Source: Thalassospiraceae bacterium
Lineage (GTDB): Bacteria; Pseudomonadota; Alphaproteobacteria; Rhodospirillales; Magnetovibrionaceae
Direction of reading: 5' to 3'
Length of the DNA: 19,792 nt
NCBI GenBank assembly: GCA_030638205.1
Contig: DAOWFB010000027.1
Span: 1 to 19,792 of the forward strand
This document shows positions 14,618 to 19,792 of the stretch, piece after piece. Made by a program: the position numbers and the translations under genes. The notes under the pieces are model-generated. The model did no database searches. It saw only the letters and a program-made list of their open reading frames with translations, and was not told where the DNA came from. The first letter of the stretch is position 1; every line of letters begins with the position of its first letter.

Positions 14618-17533
14618 GGCAGTAGAAATACGCCTTATCAAATCATAAATGTCGCTTAATGGCTGGAACAGCTCACGATGTTCTTGTTCATAACCATTAT
14701 CAACATCTGTGCGGTACGTTGCCTCTTCACCAAATGATTTATCATCGGCATGGGGTTCAGAGACCGGGAACGCACGCTTTAGAACCACTAACGCATGGTC
14801 TATATCAAGATGTAATATTTCGCTTATCACATCATCTGAGCTTTCCGCCATATCTGAAAAACGCGGAAGCTGTGCAACAATAATAAATACCTCATGTATA
14901 AGTGCTACGCGTAACCCATGCAGCAACGTCAGGTTGGGGCAGCTAGATGGTGCCACCGAAGGCAGCATTTTTTCATTACTTACCGATTTCAAACCCTTGT
15001 CCAAATAAATGGTGTCGTTAAGAAAAATGCGATAGGTGCGATTTAATTTTTCGTGGGCTTTGCTATGACGAAGTATGTGCGCCAAATGCTGCATCTGTTC
15101 GGCCCGCACGCTATTTTTTTCAATCCGTGAACGCCTTAACCAGATTGCTGGATCAAACAACGAAATATATCCATGCAATGCATCTAGATTTGATAGGTGT
15201 CTGGCATAGGCAGCCATGTTTATAAAACGTGATAAGCGATCAGAGCTTTGATAAACTTCGGCAAAGCGATCAAAATCTTGCGATATGGCCTTGCCTAATC
15301 CGCTTATGGAATTAGAAAAATATCCCAATTGTTGCAATATGGCGTTATGTGGAATAGCGCGCACCTGAGAAGGATGGGCCAGATCAACCCGCGCACCGCC
15401 TTCGTGTTGGCGTTTTACTTTGCGCGAGCCTGTTGAATAAAGAAGGTTTGTTCCAAACAAATCTAGCAACGCTGCATAGTTGGGGTTTTCTAACAATCGT
15501 TCGTTAAACCCTTTGACCGCCATGAAGAAATCAAGCGAGAAATCTGTATCTTCGTAAAATTCATCATCAATTTTTTTATCATCTTGCAATGCGTGCTCAA
15601 CCAACCGACAAACGGTGGCAAGGGCAATTTCAGGACAGGCAAAATAAACATAGCCATCGCCACCTTGAAAGCTGACTTCTTGTTTTACGTTTATGTCCGC
15701 GTCTTTAAACGCATTTCTGGCTTCGGGCGGATAGGTATAATCAAGCCTGTCGGAAAAACTAAGCGGGTGTGCGCCACGGCCAATGGACTCGCCGTGGGTG
15801 TCAAAAATAACAACATCAACGCCGGTTATTCCTGATTTTTTAATGCGCCGGGCCATCTTTATACGAACCCGCTCAATCGCTAATGATGCCGGAATCTGGC
15901 CGATATAACGCCCGGCATCGGAAAAACCGGTTTGGATACACATCCGTCCACGGGCTTTTACATATTTGATATAATGCTGGTTTTCCAACAAATCGGTAAC
16001 TATTTCATGGCCGTGCTCAAGGGCTTCGCCGGTTTCAAACAAGGGCGAAATATCTATGTTGTCGGCAACGCCAAACAATTTAGCAAAATACAGCGCCGAT
16101 AAAACAGTAAACGCCGTGTTGCATTCAGCAATTAAAAAACGAACCGGCTCATCGTTATCAACGTATTTAATAAACTTTGCCACCAACATAAAAATACGCT
16201 TGGCGGTAGTGCGTTCACGCATTATCGAGCCAAAATTAACTGTTACTGGTTGCACCCCATCCAACAATTCACTAACCGCACGCAAATATGTTCTGCGGTT
16301 GGCCGGGTCTTCGGGCGAAGTAATGGGGCCAATTTCATGGCGGATGGCGTTGGTTAATTGGGTCGCATTAATACGCACATGGGTTTGCGCAAAGGCCAGA
16401 CCAAAATTAGACATTTCAGCCCTAAGCACCGCAAACATTGCCGATGACTGACCGCCCTTTTCGGCCTCGACGCCTAAAATATCAACCACGTTTGCCAACG
16501 ACACCAAACGTTGTTCGGTGCTTTTGACCAAGGCACGAGAAAAAATGCCAACCTCATCAACATTGTTGGGGTCGGCCTTAAGCCGTTCCATATCGGATGC
16601 AAGAAGCTTTGCTTGAGATTTAAGTATTTTACTAATCTGATTAATGTTTTCGGTTGAACCGGCATCAATGGCGGCATCAGAAGACAATTCAGAAATACTT
16701 TTCAGGTAATCTTCCAGCGCAAGTTTTTCCAACTGCATGCGTGCGTTTAAGCTATCTGACCAACCTATGTCAGAACGACCATCAAGATCATAACCAACCC
16801 AGCTGGCAACCGTAAGCAGCTTTGGCTTTAGGCTTTGCCAATCATTTGGATAAAGTTCGGCAGCCACGTCAAAAGCAACCTTATAAACCCGTCTTACGGC
16901 GCGACGAATATTGCTTATGGCCATAAGCGCAAATTGCTGTTCATCGTCCAGTGTAATAGCACCACCGCCACCTTGTGCATTTTCGGCAACGCTTTTTGCC
17001 AACGTCATAAGATCATCTTCAGAAATATTGCCGCCTGCGTTATCGCACCCGGTTGCCAGCGCTGCCAAGGTGGTGGTTAGCTCTTGAGAGATTGAAAAGG
17101 TCGGATGCGCGGTAATTACAATACCAAAAGTTTCGCGTTCAATTTTGGCTTTGAATTTTTCAAACGGGATTACTTTTCCATTTTCATCATGGCCAAGTTT
17201 TTTAAACAAGCTTGTTAAATGTTTTTCATTATCTGCGGGTGAGCATTCACCAACATATTCGCGCAGTTTGCGGGCGCGATAAAAAAATGCATCCATAGTC
17301 AAAAGACGAACAAGTTCTTCCAGGCCAGCAAGGTCAACTCGGCCTTTCTGTACCATGGAAGAAATATAAAATGCCAACCTACGCACCGGGGACTGCAAGT
17401 GGTTTTCCTCGGCCTCTTTCCCATAACCAGCCAGCGCTGCTGTTAGCTCGTCTCTGAGCTCGCAGGCGTTGGGCAAAAGAGTCTTTTCGGCACCGAGAAA
17501 GTCTGCGGGCGAAACAGCGTCCGTTTTTGGCAT
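14588..17533 (-). CDS. ppc: Divergent phosphoenolpyruvate carboxylase
   Basis: A 981-residue protein, longer than E. coli PEPC (883), which carboxylates phosphoenolpyruvate to oxaloacetate to feed the TCA cycle. The ATG at 17533 is preferred because AGGAA precedes it; another ATG six codons upstream has no RBS. PEPC landmarks occur in order: ITAHPT (His 143), ASWVGYDLDGRSDI, AQTHVRINAT, LFETGEAL, TGFSDAGRYIG, FDTHGESIGRG (His 580, Arg 586), QEVSFQGGDG, GSRKVKRQ and a C-terminal Gly. Several are altered: TAHPTE reads TAHPTF; the FHGRGG-xxGRGG loop is two residues shorter with Glu where Arg 581 would be; GYSDSAKDAG reads GFSDAGRYIG. Family membership is clear; whether catalysis is normal is open. 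Allosteric aspartate sites cannot be judged here. Confidence 0.85.
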   Translation of the reverse strand: MPKTDAVSPADFLGAEKTLLPNACELRDELTAALAGYGKEAEENHLQSPVRRLAFYISSMVQKGRVDLAGLEELVRLLTMDAFFYRARKLREYVGECSPADNEKHLTSLFKKLGHDENGKVIPFEKFKAKIERETFGIVITAHPTFSISQELTTTLAALATGCDNAGGNISEDDLMTLAKSVAENAQGGGGAITLDDEQQFALMAISNIRRAVRRVYKVAFDVAAELYPNDWQSLKPKLLTVASWVGYDLDGRSDIGWSDSLNARMQLEKLALEDYLKSISELSSDAAIDAGSTENINQISKILKSQAKLLASDMERLKADPNNVDEVGIFSRALVKSTEQRLVSLANVVDILGVEAEKGGQSSAMFAVLRAEMSNFGLAFAQTHVRINATQLTNAIRHEIGPITSPEDPANRRTYLRAVSELLDGVQPVTVNFGSIMRERTTAKRIFMLVAKFIKYVDNDEPVRFLIAECNTAFTVLSALYFAKLFGVADNIDISPLFETGEALEHGHEIVTDLLENQHYIKYVKARGRMCIQTGFSDAGRYIGQIPASLAIERVRIKMARRIKKSGITGVDVVIFDTHGESIGRGAHPLSFSDRLDYTYPPEARNAFKDADINVKQEVSFQGGDGYVYFACPEIALATVCRLVEHALQDDKKIDDEFYEDTDFSLDFFMAVKGFNERLLENPNYAALLDLFGTNLLYSTGSRKVKRQHEGGARVDLAHPSQVRAIPHNAILQQLGYFSNSISGLGKAISQDFDRFAEVYQSSDRLSRFINMAAYARHLSNLDALHGYISLFDPAIWLRRSRIEKNSVRAEQMQHLAHILRHSKAHEKLNRTYRIFLNDTIYLDKGLKSVSNEKMLPSVAPSSCPNLTLLHGLRVALIHEVFIIVAQLPRFSDMAESSDDVISEILHLDIDHALVVLKRAFPVSEPHADDKSFGEEATYRTDVDNGYEQEHRELFQPLSDIYDLIRRISTAVAHMSGGVG

Positions 17534-17608
17534 TTTATTTCCTAAAGACATAGACGGAGAATATTAAATCGCACGTTCGGGTTTTAATATATCCCGGCCA
17601 GATTTGCA

Positions 17609-17614
17609 ATTATA
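17609..17614 (-). promoter_or_regulatory. Possible ppc -10 element
   Basis: TATAAT on the minus strand, about 76 bp before the ppc ATG. No good TTGACA-like partner is found at 16-18 bp, so this is only a candidate. Confidence 0.25.
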
Positions 17615-17628
17615 CCGCGATATATGGC

Positions 17629-18231
17629 CTATTTTGCACTAATATCGGCCACAAAACGGGAAAAAACCTCTTCCGTTGCCTTCTCAACCGCCGTTATGAC
17701 GGAACCTACCGAATTATTTTTGGCTTCTACCATAGATTCATACTCATTCAGCAAAATTAGTTCGCCGTCTGAATTACGCCTGAGGCCAATTTCAAACGCA
17801 GCAACGCCCATATGTTTTTTGCCAGTATAAATCTCCAAACGTTTTATACGGCCTAAAACCGAATAATCCGACGAAACTCTCATTTCCGGGGTCACTACCC
17901 GGTTGGCTACCCCGGCGGCACGCATATAACTGACCAACGCATCCTTGATAAGGGTGGGTGGGGATTCAATCCAAAAATGATAATTATATTCGCTAACCGA
18001 ATTTGGGTTGGCGTCACCGCTATAAAGAATGGGACGATTAGAAACCGAACCATCGGCAACAAAACGCGCTATCTCAACCGTTGCATCTTTTAACATCGAA
18101 TTTTGTTGAACGGATGCAGGTTTAGGGGTGATGCGATAGAAATTATCTTGCGGAACCGTTGGTGCGGCCGAGCATGCGTTCAAAGCAAACATTGCTGCTG
18201 CTGCTGCCATCGCTGATATAATTTTTTTCAT
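17629..18231 (-). CDS. ABC-type transport auxiliary lipoprotein (PqiC-like)
   Basis: A 200-residue lipoprotein. The ATG at 18231 is chosen over one four codons upstream because GAGGTGG sits at the right distance and MKKIISAM gives a normal signal n-region; the lipobox ALNAC follows (Cys at about 20 of this start). The mature domain begins VPQDNFYRITPKP and includes SEYNYHFWIESPPTLIKDAL, the pattern of the ABC-transport auxiliary component family (PqiC/YmbA). Such lipoproteins line the outer membrane side of MCE lipid-transport systems. It follows the MlaD-like gene by 49 bp in the same direction, supporting co-operation in phospholipid traffic between the membranes. Substrate is not known from sequence. 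Confidence 0.9.
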   Translation of the reverse strand: MKKIISAMAAAAAMFALNACSAAPTVPQDNFYRITPKPASVQQNSMLKDATVEIARFVADGSVSNRPILYSGDANPNSVSEYNYHFWIESPPTLIKDALVSYMRAAGVANRVVTPEMRVSSDYSVLGRIKRLEIYTGKKHMGVAAFEIGLRRNSDGELILLNEYESMVEAKNNSVGSVITAVEKATEEVFSRFVADISAK

Positions 18232-18280
18232 TTCCCACCTCATTTATTTATGATCTTTTTTAGCACCATTATTGACACCG

Positions 18281-19201
18281 CTATTGGCCGGGGCCTTTTT
18301 TACTGGGCGATGCACCGGAAAGAAGAAGCCCTGGGTTTTGACGTATTTCCCGGCTAAACTCGAACATGTTACGCGCGGTTCCTTCAAGGTTTTGATTAAC
18401 CGCATCAACATGGCGGGCAAGCGAGTCTGCAACATGTTTTAAATCAGCAATTGATTGGCGCACCTGATCGCGGTTTTCGCCAACCATGCTTCCGGTTGCA
18501 TCTAGCAATTTATCAAGTTTGAATTGGGTGCTGTTTAAATCTTTAGCTAAACTGGCAAAGCTTGCTGTACCTTCGTCAAGATTTTTTACAATTCTGGGCG
18601 CGCGCTCGGAAAGATCGTCAGCTAGTGCTGCAAACTTTTTAACCATGCGTTCGCCGTCTTCTTCCATCAGCACGCCAACCGTATCAACCGTTGCTGCAAA
18701 CGAGTCAGCCGTGCGGTTAATTGTTGCCAAAAGCGGACGTATATCATTTTCGGCTATATTTGTTACTTCGCCTGCCATGTCCGACATGACAGAAAATAAA
18801 TCAGCTGCTTCCCGCCCAGCTACTTGCGCGTTCGGTTTTAATGGGGTGATAGAACGCCCGGCATCAATGTTTATAGAAATAGCCGACAACAGGCCAGAAG
18901 ATCCAATTCGGGCAATGCTGTCGCTGGGTATTTGCCAGCCTTCGGTTACTTCATAATTAACCCTGAACTTCATTGCTCCGCCTTCGACAATGGGGACTAC
19001 CTCTTCAACTTGGCCCACCGGATAGCCTTCATAAAAAACCTGGGTGCCAAATTTAACCCCGGTTACGTTGCTATATATGGAAAAATATTTGTCTGTGGCA
19101 CCGGTTCGCCCAGTAAGCGTTGCCACCGCAATAATAACCCCGACCAACGCGACAACAACAAACGCGCCAACAGCCACATAATTCATTTTTGGCGTATTCA
19201 T
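18281..19201 (-). CDS. mlaD: MlaD family MCE-domain protein
   Basis: A 306-residue periplasmic lipid-binding protein anchored by one N-terminal helix (about 8-30). An MCE domain follows at about 38-118, with YFSIYSNVTGVKFGTQVFYEG, GYPVGQVEEV and ISINIDAG. The remaining 180 residues are mostly helical and coiled-coil (NRTADSFAATVDTVG, QVRQSIADLKHVADSLARH), longer than the E. coli MlaD tail (183 residues in total), so it is nearer to the alphaproteobacterial and plant TGD2-like MCE proteins. MCE proteins form hexamer rings that pass phospholipids between membranes. Its ATG overlaps the stop of the ATPase gene by 4 bp (ATGA), indicating tight coupling. Confidence 0.93.
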   Translation of the reverse strand: MNTPKMNYVAVGAFVVVALVGVIIAVATLTGRTGATDKYFSIYSNVTGVKFGTQVFYEGYPVGQVEEVVPIVEGGAMKFRVNYEVTEGWQIPSDSIARIGSSGLLSAISINIDAGRSITPLKPNAQVAGREAADLFSVMSDMAGEVTNIAENDIRPLLATINRTADSFAATVDTVGVLMEEDGERMVKKFAALADDLSERAPRIVKNLDEGTASFASLAKDLNSTQFKLDKLLDATGSMVGENRDQVRQSIADLKHVADSLARHVDAVNQNLEGTARNMFEFSREIRQNPGLLLSGASPSKKGPGQ

Positions 19202-19792
19202 GCCATACCCCCTTTTACTTCTTCCCCAGTAAGTCTCTGCATATATTCATCCGGGTCAATGGTTTGATCTTCTGAACGGCGATTTAACAGGTTTTGTATG
19301 CGTTCAGACGGATGGGATCGAATTTCCTCGACCGTGCCTTGAAACAAAATATCACCCCTGTCCAGCATGGTAATTCTGTCTGCAATTTTAAACGCGCTTT
19401 CCAATTCATGGGTAACCACAACTATTGTCATACCCATGGCTTCGCGCAATGTAAGTATCAAATCGTCAAGTGCGCTTGATACAACCGGGTCAAGACCGGC
19501 TGACGGCTCATCAAAAAACAGTATTTTTGGATCCATGACAATGGCGCGGGCGACGGCTGCGCGTTTTATCATGCCGCCCGAAAGCTCAGACGGCATAAGG
19601 TCTTCAAAGCCAGCCAAGCTTACGACTTCAAGCTTCATCCGTGCCATTATTTCCATGGTTTTGCGGTCCAGCTTTGTGTGTTCATAAAGCGGCAGCATTA
19701 TATTTTCACCAACCGTCATTGAGCTAAACAATGCACCGCCCTGAAATGCGACGCCAAGTTTTTTGCGAATATTAAAGAAATCTTTTTTTGAA
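19198..19792 (-). CDS. mlaF: MlaF-like ABC transporter ATP-binding protein, N-terminal part outside window
   Basis: The frame is open to the right edge, giving about 198 C-terminal residues; the Walker A region lies beyond the window. Visible features are the Q-loop GVAFQGGALFSSMTV, the ABC signature LSGGMIKRAA, Walker B ILFFDEPSAGLDP and the H-loop VVTHE. FQGGALFSS and LSGGM-x-KRAA-x-ARA are characteristic of the MlaF/TGD3 ATPases that drive MCE-type phospholipid transport. The tail (from about QGTVEEIRSHP) ends with a short extension, MQRLTGEEVKGGMA. The permease gene (MlaE type) is not visible and would be expected upstream, outside the window. It overlaps mlaD by 4 bp. Confidence 0.95.
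   Translation of the reverse strand, partial: SKKDFFNIRKKLGVAFQGGALFSSMTVGENIMLPLYEHTKLDRKTMEIMARMKLEVVSLAGFEDLMPSELSGGMIKRAAVARAIVMDPKILFFDEPSAGLDPVVSSALDDLILTLREAMGMTIVVVTHELESAFKIADRITMLDRGDILFQGTVEEIRSHPSERIQNLLNRRSEDQTIDPDEYMQRLTGEEVKGGMA

Noticed and set aside
18486..18956. 156-codon plus-strand frame opposite mlaD
   Set aside because: Antisense to a clear MCE gene; its Ser/Ala/Arg-rich composition reflects the codon use of the opposite strand.

Overview
The window looks like chromosomal DNA from an alphaproteobacterium, probably Rhodospirillales-like. The reasons are a GapR (DUF2312) protein, an N-formylglutamate amidohydrolase / YbdK-type ligase pair, an Mla-type lipid ABC transporter with a PqiC-like lipoprotein, and moderate, AT-leaning base composition. 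This is inference from gene content; there is no rRNA or other marker to fix the taxon. I see no tRNA, rRNA, IS element or CRISPR array.

Region 1 (1-8241) is a nitric-oxide island. On the minus strand, from right to left, lie a 49-residue membrane peptide, a CuA subunit II, a heme-copper oxidase subunit I, a Sco/SenC copper chaperone, a cytochrome b / 2x[4Fe-4S] / MvhD-like fusion, and an unknown membrane protein. Subunit I keeps all six metal-binding histidines but has no tyrosine after the first CuB histidine (H-S-S-Q-Q instead of H-P-x-V-Y). It sits next to SenC, a Dnr-type Crp/Fnr regulator and NnrS. This fits an alternative CuA-containing NO reductase (sNOR / norSY-senC type) better than an O2-reducing oxidase. 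FNR/Dnr-type boxes lie at similar distances (about 88-99 bp) upstream of the small peptide, the cytochrome b fusion, dnr and nnrS, which points to one NO-responsive regulon. A truncated, possibly hemerythrin-like gene end converges on the operon at the left edge.

Region 2 (8242-12167) is plus strand. A secreted FecR-domain protein with a C-terminal TbpB-like beta-barrel module is followed by a TPR plus outer-membrane-barrel protein resembling Slam. Together they look like a type XI secretion cargo/translocator pair whose cargo carries an unusual FecR domain and no lipobox. A 350-bp AT-rich spacer with a perfect-arm palindrome, a strong AT inverted repeat and a Dnr-like half-degenerate box precedes a small lipoprotein.

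Region 3 (12217-14543, plus strand) holds N-formylglutamate amidohydrolase, a YbdK-type carboxylate-amine ligase with a TTG start, and gapR preceded by two DnaA-box-like 9-mers. Region 4 (14588-19792, minus strand) holds a divergent phosphoenolpyruvate carboxylase, whose 3' end is duplicated in frame beyond its stop, and then an MCE transport operon: MlaF-like ATPase (cut by the window edge), MlaD-like protein and PqiC-like lipoprotein.
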